From the IMG/VR virus record IMGVR_UViG_3300017971_000264, positions 1 to 64,000 of that record: a stretch of 64,000 nt of DNA; one strand, given 5' to 3'. Position 1 is the stretch's first letter. Each line of letters opens with the position of its first letter. Positions 1 to 7,554 of this stretch are shown in pieces. Made by a program: the position numbers and the translations under genes. Below the pieces are notes generated by a model. That model worked only from the letters and a program-made list of their open reading frames with translations, did no database searches and had not been told where the DNA came from. The DNA comes from a virus.

Positions 1-34
1 TGCAATTTCTCTATTGAGAGAGAGAGCAGAGAGG

Positions 35-238
35 ATGCGCTATCTGTTTGAACAGCCGGAGGGGAAGTCCAAGGATGAGGTCATGACAGCACTGAATTCA
101 TGGGCAACAAAGTGGAGCAAGGGGACAGGGTTCGGCTTCCTAACCTGTGGAAGGTGTGGAAACACAGCGGTGGAAGGCGATATACCAAGGGGCAAAGAAG
201 CAGAATGCCCAACATGCGGATACACGGGGTGCAAATGA
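35..238 (+). CDS. Small zinc-ribbon protein
   Basis: Encodes 67 residues of unknown role. The C-terminal half has Cys pairs typical of a zinc ribbon: CGRC (Cys38, Cys41) and CPTC (Cys58, Cys61), with another Cys at 66. A TTG at 14 would add seven residues, but ATG at 35 directly follows a purine-rich GAGAGG stretch and is preferred. The stop overlaps the start of the next gene, so they are probably translated together. Zinc binding is inferred from the Cys spacing; no family is recognised. Confidence 0.6.
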   Translation: MRYLFEQPEGKSKDEVMTALNSWATKWSKGTGFGFLTCGRCGNTAVEGDIPRGKEAECPTCGYTGCK

Positions 239-792
239 TGGATTGGATGAACCCAACAGAAGAGATGACCGAGGCGAGACAGATTGGCTACAACGAGGGG
301 CGCGAAAGCAGGGACGACGAGGTGAAGGAGCTTGAGGCTCGTGTGATGGAGTTCGAGGAGAGGGAGGCAGGGTGTTGTCCGGAAGATGTGGGCTTCGAAG
401 AGTACATAGCCACGCTGGAGAAGCGACAGACAAAGTACAAGGTGGATGGCTGGAACAACTTCTGCCGGGTGTTCGAGATGCCTCCGGAGTTCCCGAATGA
501 CTTCTGCTTCGGTGGTGGCCAGCCGGTGATGTTCCAACAGGTAGACTGGTTCAATCCCATAAGCGGCTTGCCGCAGCCGGCGGTTGATAAAGAGACCTGG
601 AAGGAGAACGTCGGAGAGATCCAGGTGGAGGAGTTCACCGAGCAGCAGCTACGCGAGAAGGTACTGCCATTCATCCAGGAGAAGAAATACGTTCACGAAG
701 GGCGCCGGTACATGGTCATCTTCAGCTTTGGTGCCGTGATTGCGTTTGTGGGCGGAAAGGGCATTGTGCCGACTGACATCAAAAATGGGTAG
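235..792 (+). CDS. Hypothetical protein, charged N-terminus
   Basis: Encodes 185 residues; not recognised. Residues 10-45 are rich in Glu, Arg and Lys and likely helical. A Cys-Cys pair follows near residue 47. The C-terminus is a more hydrophobic stretch (VIFSFGAVIAFVGG) that could be a buried strand pair but is short for a membrane anchor. The frame is open upstream to 100, but ATG 235 gives an ATGA overlap with the preceding stop, the usual arrangement in this cluster. Confidence 0.6.
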   Translation: MMDWMNPTEEMTEARQIGYNEGRESRDDEVKELEARVMEFEEREAGCCPEDVGFEEYIATLEKRQTKYKVDGWNNFCRVFEMPPEFPNDFCFGGGQPVMFQQVDWFNPISGLPQPAVDKETWKENVGEIQVEEFTEQQLREKVLPFIQEKKYVHEGRRYMVIFSFGAVIAFVGGKGIVPTDIKNG

Positions 793-1186
793 GGCTGCAT
801 ACCTTCGCAGGCCCAATCCTTGGAGCGAGAAGAGGAGAAGAGCAGCTCGTGCAAGGATTGAGAGGCAGAAGGCCGAGGCAAAGAAGACTGGTTTCTTCGA
901 CAAGGACGGAGCTGAGATCGAGTACGGAGACGTTGTGGCCTCGATGGTGACCATCAACTTCGAGGCGTTCAGAGGATTCTCGTTTTCCACTGAAATAGTG
1001 AAGCATGGTGAGCCGCGGATGTTCGATGAGGACTATGAGGGTGGTCCGATCCTTGATGGGGTGTATGGAGCTTGCCCACTTGAACACAGAGATCCAGAGG
1101 AGTTGAAGAAGCTCGACGGCGACACCGACCTTCGGAAGTTGCATTCGTACTTCCTCCAACGGAAGAGAGAGCTGGGGTTGACCTGA
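785..1186 (+). CDS. Hypothetical protein, basic N-terminus
   Basis: Encodes 133 residues; not recognised. The first 35 residues are strongly basic (Arg/Lys run around 12-30), suggesting nucleic acid contact; the remainder is acidic. ATG 785 overlaps the stop of the previous gene by eight bases, and its own stop overlaps the next ATG. A longer frame from 740 would run 50 bases into the upstream gene and is not needed. Confidence 0.6.
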   Translation: MGRAAYLRRPNPWSEKRRRAARARIERQKAEAKKTGFFDKDGAEIEYGDVVASMVTINFEAFRGFSFSTEIVKHGEPRMFDEDYEGGPILDGVYGACPLEHRDPEELKKLDGDTDLRKLHSYFLQRKRELGLT

Positions 1187-1800
1187 TGGCGAGCAAGAAG
1201 CACGACGACCTGGTGGACGTGGCAAGAAGGTGGCTATCGAAGCCGTGGAGAAATGCAGGGGAGGGTGGACATGGAGCTTGCTCGGTGATCTTGACGGATA
1301 TGACCTCAGCAGCGTGGGAGACCCCAGATGCCATTGGATGGCACGTTGGGCGTTCAACGCTGGTTGAGGTGAAGGTGTCCAGGGCAGACTTCAGGAAGGA
1401 CAAGGAGAAGCACTTCAGGAGGCACCCAGAGATGGGCGCCGGCGACTTCAGGTTCTTCATGACACCGAAGGGGTTGGTCGAAGTGTCCGAGTTGCCAGAC
1501 AAGTGGGGCCTCATAGAGGTGGACGAGAAGGGAAAGACTCGGGTCAAGAAGGCTTCAGAGAAATTCGATGTGGACAAGGGCCAGGAGGTGGACATGCTCC
1601 TCTCCTTGCTTTGTCGTCTCAAGGTTCCCACCGGTAGGCACGTCCGGATACGGGCTTACAACATCGACGATAACCAGACGGAGCCACGAGCCACGGTGAC
1701 GATGCAGTGTGTGAGACCGGGCCTCGATGGTTTCATCGACTCATTGACAGGCGAAACAAGTCGCAGTGAAGCGGCTTCAATAAAGGCAGCTACGAAATGA
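1186..1800 (+). CDS. PD-(D/E)XK nuclease-like protein
   Basis: Encodes 204 residues. The segment around residues 45-70 has the shape of a restriction-endonuclease-like active site: an acidic residue (Asp48) before a strand, then Glu61-Val-Lys63 in 'LVEVKVSRADF'. It is followed by a basic helix and a strand pair ('FRFFMTPKGLVEV', 'KWGLIEVDEKG') seen in small phage proteins with this fold. It may cut or bind DNA, but neither activity nor target is shown by the sequence. Starts on the last base of the preceding stop. Confidence 0.6.
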   Translation: MASKKHDDLVDVARRWLSKPWRNAGEGGHGACSVILTDMTSAAWETPDAIGWHVGRSTLVEVKVSRADFRKDKEKHFRRHPEMGAGDFRFFMTPKGLVEVSELPDKWGLIEVDEKGKTRVKKASEKFDVDKGQEVDMLLSLLCRLKVPTGRHVRIRAYNIDDNQTEPRATVTMQCVRPGLDGFIDSLTGETSRSEAASIKAATK

Positions 1801-2033
1801 ATGATAAAAAGCAAGAAAAACGGGCAGTTGACCACAGCACAGGGAACGTAGAGGTAGAACTTCTCACGAGCAAGCATGAGCATGTGACTCGTGTCGATGT
1901 TCCTCCGTTCATTGATATGCCGGAGGTCATAGTCTGGGGCGGCAGAAGCTTCAAGCTGATCGACGGAGAGACCGACGACTACTGCGCTCGGTACGCAGAG
2001 GTGTTCTCTTACACCGTGATTCCAGAGCTGTAG
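1797..2033 (+). CDS. Hypothetical 78-residue protein
   Basis: Encodes 78 residues; not recognised. Hydrophilic, with a beta-rich middle ('EVIVWGGRSFKLIDGE') and no membrane segment or Cys motif. It begins inside the stop of the nuclease-like gene (ATGA overlap), so it is co-transcribed and probably coupled to it. Confidence 0.6.
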   Translation: MNDKKQEKRAVDHSTGNVEVELLTSKHEHVTRVDVPPFIDMPEVIVWGGRSFKLIDGETDDYCARYAEVFSYTVIPEL

Positions 2034-2041
2034 GAGCGACG

Positions 2042-2506
2042 ATGAACTACTCCTACGTCAGAGGCTGGCTTGTGTACTACGACGGCGAGTTCTGGAGGTA
2101 CCAGGACAACGGGAAGGTGGTCGACGATGATCGCCCTTGCAAGCGCTGTGGAGAGAAGCCAACCGAGGAAGGGTACGACGCCTGTAAAGGTCACGTGAAG
2201 GGCGGATTCAGTATCTGTTGCGGACACGGAGCGCACGAGCCAGTCCGCATCATGGCGCAGGAGCAGATTGAAAAGGCAATCAGCGCACTCGGATTGGTCT
2301 TCGGAGAGAAGGAAGGGATGGCTGCGTTGGCGAGGGTTCTCGGAGTGAGCAGATCACAGGTTGGACGCTGGAAGAATGGTGTTCGACCACGGCAGAAATA
2401 CATCGACGCAATCTGTGAGCTGGCGGCCACAGCGGATGAGTTTGTGCGAGTGGCGACCGAGGGAGCAGAGAGAGTGCGGAAGTCGCTGGAGAATACAAAT
2501 GGTTGA
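2042..2506 (+). CDS. Zinc-motif / HTH fusion protein
   Basis: Encodes 154 residues in two parts. Residues 1-68 carry a Cys/His-rich motif (CKRCGEKPTEEGYDAC then CCGHG), a pattern recurrent in small phage proteins and likely zinc binding. From about residue 70 a helix-turn-helix domain follows ('ALARVLGVSRSQVGRWKNG'), with Arg and Lys in the recognition helix, as in Cro/CI-type binders. An internal Met at 71 marks the boundary, but no Shine-Dalgarno precedes it, so a single fused product is more likely. Probable DNA-binding regulator; target unknown. Confidence 0.7.
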   Translation: MNYSYVRGWLVYYDGEFWRYQDNGKVVDDDRPCKRCGEKPTEEGYDACKGHVKGGFSICCGHGAHEPVRIMAQEQIEKAISALGLVFGEKEGMAALARVLGVSRSQVGRWKNGVRPRQKYIDAICELAATADEFVRVATEGAERVRKSLENTNG

Positions 2507-2810
2507 ACTTAAAGAGATAAAGCCGAAGACGCTCAAGCATACCTGTATATTTTGCGGATTCACAATGCTCGCGGTGGAGCCGGCGGACCACGATTTCTTC
2601 CATGCCCACTATGCGGCATGTACCGAGAACCCGATGAGGGTGGTTGTCCAGTCATTCAAGAGGTCCACGACGAAGGAGGGCAGGGCAGTGGACAAGGCGG
2701 TAGAGATCCTTGAGAAGGCGCTGGAGTGGGGCATCACATCGAAGAACTTCGACGGTGTCAAGTGCATGGAGACAACCAAGAGGGCGAAAGAGTTCCTGGA
2801 GGACAGATGA
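2499..2810 (+). CDS. Small zinc-finger-like protein
   Basis: Encodes 103 residues. The N-terminal part contains CIFC followed by a His-rich segment with HAHYAAC, a plausible CxxC/H-C zinc finger. The rest is a charged helix. ATG 2499 overlaps the end of the zinc/HTH gene. The frame is open from 2361, but that would lie wholly inside the upstream gene. Function unknown. Confidence 0.6.
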   Translation: MVELKEIKPKTLKHTCIFCGFTMLAVEPADHDFFHAHYAACTENPMRVVVQSFKRSTTKEGRAVDKAVEILEKALEWGITSKNFDGVKCMETTKRAKEFLEDR

Positions 2811-3025
2811 GCGAGAAGATCAGAAACATGACCATCGGAGAGCTTGTTGAACTCGAAGAAGAAATCAGCAAGATCTCGACGATAGGAGAATGGAAGGAAG
2901 TTCTGAGAAAGTTCCGTGACAAGAATGACCTGGATGATAAGTCAGCGATAGCAATAGGGAATTTCATCAATAGAGACGGAGTGAAGAGTTTTCTTCGAAA
3001 ACACAAACAAGGAGCGAAAAAATGA
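2807..3025 (+). CDS. Hypothetical 72-residue helical protein
   Basis: Encodes 72 residues, mostly charged helix. Its start 'MTIGELVELEEEI' resembles a segment near the start of the following protein ('ITLGQVIDLAFEM'), so the two may be distant paralogues or share an oligomerisation helix. Joined by ATGA overlap to both neighbours. No known family recognised. Confidence 0.6.
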   Translation: MSEKIRNMTIGELVELEEEISKISTIGEWKEVLRKFRDKNDLDDKSAIAIGNFINRDGVKSFLRKHKQGAKK

Positions 3026-3393
3026 AGAAGGTCGACGAAGGTTTGGAGAGAAAAGTGTTGAACGACATAACCCTTGGACAGGTAATAGACCTGGCCTTTG
3101 AGATGGAGGAACGAGAGTACAAACGCGGAGAAGATGACGACAGGGAACACGAGGGTGTCCGGGTGGCAATCAACTGGAGAGAGGGAGGAGAGATCGGCTG
3201 CGCGATAGACCTGTACAGGGAATGCCCAAAGGATCACAGAGAGGACGTGCATGTGCTTTGGGATAACTCCAAAGATGGACAGAGGAACTCAGACGAGAAG
3301 AACATAGACGAGCTGAGAGAATATTTCAGGGCGTCAGGCTGTAGTCTGCGCGAACAAGCGGACATGTTGCTAAAGACGAGCGTAACCCACTGA
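3022..3393 (+). CDS. Hypothetical 123-residue acidic protein
   Basis: Encodes 123 residues; not recognised. Highly charged, with Glu/Arg-rich helices and no membrane segment. 'DITLGQVIDLAFEMEE' near the N-terminus resembles the start of the preceding gene product. Overlaps the preceding stop by four bases, so translationally coupled. Confidence 0.6.
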   Translation: MKKVDEGLERKVLNDITLGQVIDLAFEMEEREYKRGEDDDREHEGVRVAINWREGGEIGCAIDLYRECPKDHREDVHVLWDNSKDGQRNSDEKNIDELREYFRASGCSLREQADMLLKTSVTH

Positions 3394-3409
3394 AGAAAGT
3401 TGGGAATTG

Positions 3410-3811
3410 ATGGAGAATGAACTGAGAGTAATCACGCTATGGAGACCCTGGGACCAGGCGATCCTCCATGGTGGGAAAGACATCGAGAATAGGGTCTGGC
3501 CATTGTGGGAGAAGCTGATTGGCAAGACCATGGCGCTGCACGCCGGCAAGAAGTACGACCAAGAAGGTGCGGACTGGATGATCGAGAATGGTCTGTACAT
3601 ACCTCCGAGCAAGGAGGAGTCACCCACCGGAATCGTTGGCACGTTCAAGGTGGTAGACGTGACGCAGCAATCCGATAGCCCATGGTTCTTCGGGCCTTGG
3701 GGCTGGGTCGTCGAGGAGGCCGTAGCTCTTCCGGAGCCGATTCCGTGTCCTGGGAAGCAAGGAGTGTGGACGGTACCCGATGAACTGGTCAAGAGGGTGG
3801 TCGGCCAATGA
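3410..3811 (+). CDS. ASCH-domain protein
   Basis: Encodes 133 residues. The N-terminus 'ITLWRPWDQAILHGGKDIENR' followed by 'LALHAGKK'-type spacing matches the ASCH/PUA-like fold, which has a conserved Trp-Pro-Trp segment and a Gly-Lys-x-Ile-Glu-Asn-Arg loop. This fold binds RNA or modified bases, and some members hydrolyse acylated cytidine. In phages it is a common accessory gene, perhaps linked to RNA or modified-base handling. ATG 3410 is preferred over TTG 3407, behind AAAGTTGGGA. The specific ligand is not predictable. Confidence 0.7.
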   Translation: MENELRVITLWRPWDQAILHGGKDIENRVWPLWEKLIGKTMALHAGKKYDQEGADWMIENGLYIPPSKEESPTGIVGTFKVVDVTQQSDSPWFFGPWGWVVEEAVALPEPIPCPGKQGVWTVPDELVKRVVGQ

Positions 3812-3957
3812 TGTTCCTGGAGCATTTCGTCATGTCTTTCCTCGCTGTGGAAGCGTTCGTGATGGTTGCAGGTGGGTTGGTCTACGGCACACTTCGGCTA
3901 TGGATGTGGGCGGATGACTGTCTTCGATGGCTATTCGACCCGGATGATATTTTTTAG
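3808..3957 (+). CDS. Membrane microprotein (49 aa)
   Basis: Short gene translated by hand: 49 residues starting MMFLEHFVMSFLAVEAF and ending DPDDIF. Residues about 7-28 form one hydrophobic segment, then a Trp/Arg-rich part and an acidic tail, as in a single-pass inner-membrane microprotein. ATG 3808 overlaps the ASCH gene stop, and the stop at 3955-3957 lies nine bases before the next gene, filling an otherwise empty gap. Role unknown; superinfection exclusion or host membrane modulation are possibilities only. Confidence 0.55.
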   Translation: MMFLEHFVMSFLAVEAFVMVAGGLVYGTLRLWMWADDCLRWLFDPDDIF

Positions 3958-3965
3958 GAGTTCAA

Positions 3966-4202
3966 ATGGCAGAGGTAAGAATAGAAGGCATATGCGAAGA
4001 ATGCGGTAGATTCGGCTCAATATTCGGTGTGCTGAGACCGGAGTCCAAGTTTCTGTCGAGAGCCGTGGTGATCAAGTGGAGGCATCTCTGCGAGGTGTGT
4101 CTCAAGAAGACATCCATCTACGTAGCCAAAGACGGGACGCTCAAGCACAACTTGGTGGGGCATGAGGAGCCGACGTACTCGATACTGAAAGACAGGATGT
4201 AG
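3966..4202 (+). CDS. Small zinc-ribbon protein
   Basis: Encodes 78 residues with two Cys pairs, CEEC (residues 10-13) and CEVC (about 42-45), separated by about 30 residues, a likely treble-clef or ribbon zinc site. AGGAG lies just upstream of ATG. Not assigned to a family; nucleic acid or protein binding is likely. Confidence 0.6.
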   Translation: MAEVRIEGICEECGRFGSIFGVLRPESKFLSRAVVIKWRHLCEVCLKKTSIYVAKDGTLKHNLVGHEEPTYSILKDRM

Positions 4203-4210
4203 GAGAACAG

Positions 4211-4609
4211 ATGGAGCATCAACACTACATGGAGCTGCTCGAAACCCACCGGAAGGGAACGAAGACAGCCATCAGCAAGGCGACCCACCGGATGGTGATG
4301 AGAGAGGTTCCGTTGACGGCGGAATACGTTGCCTACGTCCGCGGTCCCTACCCCAGCAGGTTCTGGGATTGGGTATGGAGGAAGCTCGGTGGGTGGCTAT
4401 TCAAGAAGGCTGGGTTCGAGTGTGTGTACCCAGGTGACAAGGAAGGCACGATGATCACCCACTGCGGCAGGTGCAGTTCAAGGCAGATGGTGGTTGTAGG
4501 TGAGAACGGTAGGTGTGAGGAGTGTGTCAATCCTTATCGCTGGGTCCATGGAGAGCTTGAGTGGCTACACGGAGAGACACAGGAGCCGTACCGCCCGCTT
4601 CGAAAGTGA
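4211..4609 (+). CDS. Hypothetical protein with zinc ribbon
   Basis: Encodes 132 residues. The N-terminal half is basic; the middle has a Trp-rich amphipathic stretch ('FWDWVWRKLGGWLFKKAGF') that could bind membrane or protein; the C-terminal part holds CGRC and CEEC, a compact zinc ribbon. No recognised family. AGGAG precedes the ATG by a few bases. Confidence 0.6.
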   Translation: MEHQHYMELLETHRKGTKTAISKATHRMVMREVPLTAEYVAYVRGPYPSRFWDWVWRKLGGWLFKKAGFECVYPGDKEGTMITHCGRCSSRQMVVVGENGRCEECVNPYRWVHGELEWLHGETQEPYRPLRK

Positions 4610-4654
4610 AGAATATTCGGCGAAGGCGGATAAAACCCCGGCCTGAGACAGCAC

Positions 4655-5044
4655 ATGGCCGAAGAAAAAAGCAGGTTTGAGATGGCGCATGACAAAGACA
4701 AGACAAAGGTGGAAGTGAGAGGCCGAATCATCAGTTCGAGGAGCTGGCCGAACCAGGTGAGCATCCGCGGTGCCGACGGCGAGGCAGACATTCGCTCGGC
4801 TCTCACAGAAGCCGGGTTCCAGGCAGGAGATGAGATTGTCATCACCCTTGTATCCAGGGAAGAGCGAACCGACACCAAGCCCAAGTTGAAGCTGAGTCAT
4901 GAAGGTCGCCGCCGAAAAGTCTGGGTGGAGATGTATGGAGACGACGATGATCCGATAACCACTTGGGAGGAGTTCAAGACCTTCACCGAGTGTTCGCGGT
5001 GCGGAACCTGGCAGGAAGGCCAGTGCGTTTGCTACGCGAGATAG
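4655..5044 (+). CDS. Hypothetical protein with C-terminal Cys cluster
   Basis: Encodes 129 residues. Residues 15-70 alternate strands and a short helix ('KVEVRGRIISSRSWPNQVSI', 'GDEIVITLVSRE'), suggesting a small beta barrel such as an OB-like fold. The C-terminus has CSRC and CVC, a probable zinc site. A 45-base gap precedes it. Function unknown. Confidence 0.55.
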   Translation: MAEEKSRFEMAHDKDKTKVEVRGRIISSRSWPNQVSIRGADGEADIRSALTEAGFQAGDEIVITLVSREERTDTKPKLKLSHEGRRRKVWVEMYGDDDDPITTWEEFKTFTECSRCGTWQEGQCVCYAR

Positions 5045-5072
5045 AGCAGGCAAGCGGCAGAAAGAGAATGGA

Positions 5073-5468
5073 ATGAGTGAAATTCTAAAATGGGAAAAGT
5101 TGGATGTCGAACACAATCAGGCTGATGAGGTACATGGCTGCTACATCCATCCGGATGACGACCTCCACGCGATGGAGGTGCTTCGGATAAAGGGTGCATG
5201 GTATGTGTACAACGTTCTGTACATGGAGTTCGTCACAGAGCGAGAAGGCACCGAGGATTCACCAACAAGGGTAGCCGAGTTCAGCGTCCTCGAAGAGGCG
5301 AAGAAATTCGCGGTGAATAGATGGGCAACAGAAGCGCGGAAGGACTATGGCGATTTGAAGGATGCCATGGATGAACTGAACGAGCTGGTCAGAAGCATTG
5401 AGACTGGCGTCCGAAAGTACAAGATAGCCATGGAACACCTTCTTGAAGACGCACAAAAGAATACATAG
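5073..5468 (+). CDS. Hypothetical 131-residue protein
   Basis: Encodes 131 residues; not recognised. The N-terminal half is beta-rich with His/Asp-rich loops ('GCYIHPDDDLHAMEV'). The C-terminal 60 residues form a long charged helix with a leucine periodicity compatible with a coiled coil. No Cys motif and no membrane segment. Purine-rich AGAGAATGG precedes the start. Confidence 0.6.
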   Translation: MSEILKWEKLDVEHNQADEVHGCYIHPDDDLHAMEVLRIKGAWYVYNVLYMEFVTEREGTEDSPTRVAEFSVLEEAKKFAVNRWATEARKDYGDLKDAMDELNELVRSIETGVRKYKIAMEHLLEDAQKNT

Positions 5469-5509
5469 GTCCACATGATTCTATGTTCAGTAGTTAGGGG
5501 TGGAATACG

Positions 5510-6112
5510 ATGGAATTCAAAGCACTCGGTTTTAGCATAGCCTTCGACGATGACGGCTTCTCAGGCACCCTCCCAGACGGAAGGGACTACTGGTTCAATC
5601 AGGAGGAGGGCTATCTCTACATCTGCCAGTCGGGAAACAAGGACATGGCTTGGCGGTGGAAGGGCGTGAAGGACAGCTTTGCTGCGTCGATGGCTTTGTG
5701 CAAGCATCTGGAGCGAGAGCGTTCTCCCATGACGGTGGAGCAGATTGTAGAGGCGAGGGAGAAGGCGAACGACATTTCTACGAAGATGTCTCAGGGGAAG
5801 GCGATACTTGCAGGATTGCAGCGTGGTCTTCACCATCGTCATTTGGAGGCAGTCACGGGTTTGAAGAAAGGTGACAGGGTTGAATGGCAGGGGCGTGAGT
5901 ACGAAGTCCTATCGTACCAACTTGGGCACGGCAGTGACGGATTCAGGCGTGCTTGCACTCTTAAGTGTCGAATTGTTCGTTTAGACGGAGAGCTTGGGAG
6001 CAAGACAATCACCATCGACGGAGGATGGACGAAGGTTGAAGAGCTTGAGAAGGACTACGGAGCTTACGGCATGGAGGGATTGCAGCTTGTGAAGGGAGCG
6101 AAGGATGATTGA
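5510..6112 (+). CDS. Hypothetical 200-residue protein
   Basis: Encodes 200 residues; not recognised. The first 60 residues are beta-rich ('GFSIAFDDDGFSGTLPDG'), then a helical middle, then a possible small SH3-like barrel from about residue 117 ('LKKGDRVEWQGREYEVLSY'), typical of protein- or nucleic-acid-binding modules. A short non-coding gap of 41 bases precedes it. Its end overlaps the next gene by eight bases. Confidence 0.6.
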   Translation: MEFKALGFSIAFDDDGFSGTLPDGRDYWFNQEEGYLYICQSGNKDMAWRWKGVKDSFAASMALCKHLERERSPMTVEQIVEAREKANDISTKMSQGKAILAGLQRGLHHRHLEAVTGLKKGDRVEWQGREYEVLSYQLGHGSDGFRRACTLKCRIVRLDGELGSKTITIDGGWTKVEELEKDYGAYGMEGLQLVKGAKDD

Positions 6113-6719
6113 ACTCAAGGGCTTCAAGGGAAAGATTGAGATAGGTGGTGTAGAGAGGCGTTTCGACATAAAGGGCGTTTCGACGGAAGAGGCGAAGGTG
6201 CCGCATCACTTTGTTGTCGAAAGAGACGGAACGACCAAAGCGACGGGACTCATCGTGGATGACGTGAACGAATCAAGCGGCGCTGAGATGGCAGAGTTCG
6301 TGCCAGGCACCTTCAAGATGGAGGAGTTTCAGGTTACAAGAGGCGAAGCGACGCACGATAAGGAGTTCTACGATTGGGCGCGTAAAGCGATGGGAGACCA
6401 GGTGGAAGACCACATCGAAGCGACGGTGGTTGAGGGAATGGCGGAAGGACCGGTGCAAGCAGGCGAAGTGGTTACAGCGGTGAAGGAGAAGACGCAGACG
6501 ACTATCGACCTTGCTCCAGATGGAACGGTCATTTCGACGAAAGAGGAGATGGTGTTCAGGCTGGTCGATGGAGATGAGTGTCGGTGCAGAAAGCCATGGG
6601 CGAAGGATATGAACCCGGTGACGGGCATGGCGGTCTGTGGAGAGTGCGGAAAGACGGTCACGGCGAAGCGTCTCTGTGAGTCTGGTGGAGTTCAGATGGC
6701 ACAGATTATCGACATCTAG
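6105..6719 (+). CDS. Hypothetical protein with C-terminal zinc ribbon
   Basis: Encodes 204 residues. The N-terminus is beta-rich ('MIELKGFKGKIEIGGVERRF'). The C-terminus has CRCRKPW then CGEC, a zinc-ribbon-like site also seen in other small proteins of this cluster. GGGAG seven bases before ATG supports the start, which lies inside the end of the preceding gene. Last gene before the late control region. Confidence 0.6.
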   Translation: MIELKGFKGKIEIGGVERRFDIKGVSTEEAKVPHHFVVERDGTTKATGLIVDDVNESSGAEMAEFVPGTFKMEEFQVTRGEATHDKEFYDWARKAMGDQVEDHIEATVVEGMAEGPVQAGEVVTAVKEKTQTTIDLAPDGTVISTKEEMVFRLVDGDECRCRKPWAKDMNPVTGMAVCGECGKTVTAKRLCESGGVQMAQIIDI

Positions 6720-6743
6720 GAAGGCCCTCGGCATACCACTGAA

Positions 6744-6763
6744 AGTGGGTCGACACACCCACT
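6744..6763 (+). terminator. Hairpin, possible terminator of the accessory operon
   Basis: Perfect 7-base arms AGTGGGT and ACCCACT around a 6-base loop (CGACAC), 24 bases after the previous stop. There is no T-run after it, so it may be a weak or factor-assisted terminator or an mRNA stabiliser. Confidence 0.35.
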
Positions 6764-6843
6764 GGACAAGATTCTCCGAAACAGCCATAGTTTGGACGCT
6801 TGCATTTGCAAAGAAAAGTTGTAAAAGCAAGAGCGACGTTCTT

Positions 6844-6862
6844 TTGACAAAAGTCTTGTCAA
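6844..6862. promoter_or_regulatory. Operator-like dyad TTGACAA-N5-TTGTCAA
   Basis: Perfect 7-base inverted repeat with a 5-base spacer. Its right arm is the -35 hexamer of the TTGTCA-N17-TAAACT promoter candidate, so a bound dimer would block or recruit polymerase. Its position immediately before the structural operon suggests control of late expression. Confidence 0.45.
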
Positions 6863-6915
6863 AGATGCATGAGAGCGGTAAACTTAGGCAAATGGTGCAA
6901 CAAGGGTGATCTGGT

Positions 6916-7554
6916 ATGCCATCGAAAAAATCTGGCAAAGGAAGCGGCAGGGGAGGCAAGAACCGAGGTTCGGGTAAGCCCCCGAAGAAGGGTGGAACTC
7001 TCCCCAAAGGCAAGGGCCGCAGAGGCGCACAGGCCAAGATGCCGCCAGAGAAGTACGAGAAGATGTGGAAGGCGTACTGCGAGAAGCAGGAGATCACGCA
7101 CGCGGCCAAGCAGGCAGGGGTTTGCTACAAGACGGCGAAGAAGTACATCGACGGCCCTGGTGACCCCAAGAGACAGATGCCTCCAATCCATGAGCGTTGG
7201 CAGAAGATGGAGTCGGACTCCCAGAACAAGGCAGACAGGGAGCTGGTGAAGTCACGGGCGAACAACCTCAAGATCGTCCGGCTTGCGAAAGCCAAAGTGG
7301 CTGAGAAGCTGATGGGCAACTTCGACCTCGACAAGATCTCAGAGGACAAGGTGCCGGCTGCGCTCAAGGACCTCATTCAACTCGAAGAGCGACTGCTCGG
7401 TGGCGACGATGTGAAGATCGGCGTGAGCGACCGCTCGAATGAGCAGAACCAGTTCGATGGCTGGACGGATGAGGAGATCGCCGAGTTTGCACGCACCGGA
7501 CTAATGCCAGCACATGCTGAGGACGGTGAGGATGCAAGCACAGGAACAAAGTAG
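6916..7554 (+). CDS. Putative small terminase subunit
   Basis: Encodes 212 residues. The first 40 are an extreme Lys/Gly/Arg tail. Residues about 42-80 look like a helix-turn-helix ('AYCEKQEITHAAKQAGVCYK', 'TAKKYIDG'), the DNA-recognition part of small terminases. A coiled central helix follows (about 95-155) for oligomerisation. It sits directly upstream of, and overlapping, the large terminase, the usual pairing. Role inferred: recognises phage DNA for packaging and feeds it to the motor. Small subunits diverge widely, so position is the main support. Confidence 0.65.
   Translation: MPSKKSGKGSGRGGKNRGSGKPPKKGGTLPKGKGRRGAQAKMPPEKYEKMWKAYCEKQEITHAAKQAGVCYKTAKKYIDGPGDPKRQMPPIHERWQKMESDSQNKADRELVKSRANNLKIVRLAKAKVAEKLMGNFDLDKISEDKVPAALKDLIQLEERLLGGDDVKIGVSDRSNEQNQFDGWTDEEIAEFARTGLMPAHAEDGEDASTGTK

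Larger units (their letters stand above)
6720..6915 (+). promoter_or_regulatory. Late-operon control region
   Basis: The 196 bases between the accessory cluster and the terminase genes hold no convincing gene. They contain a hairpin (6744-6763) and two promoter-like pairs: TTGCAT at 6800 with TAAAAG at 6822 (16-base spacer), and TTGTCA at 6856 with TAAACT at 6879 (17-base spacer). A perfect dyad TTGACAA-5-TTGTCAA spans 6844-6862. This reads as the control point of the packaging and head operon. Assignments are by eye. Confidence 0.5.

Noticed and set aside
2252-2506. Separate HTH gene starting at Met71 of the zinc/HTH protein
   Set aside because: No Shine-Dalgarno precedes this ATG, and the upstream frame is continuous with a conserved-looking Cys motif.
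6637-6909. 90-codon + strand ORF across the late control region
   Set aside because: Overlaps the preceding gene out of frame, lacks a good ribosome site, and covers promoter-like DNA.
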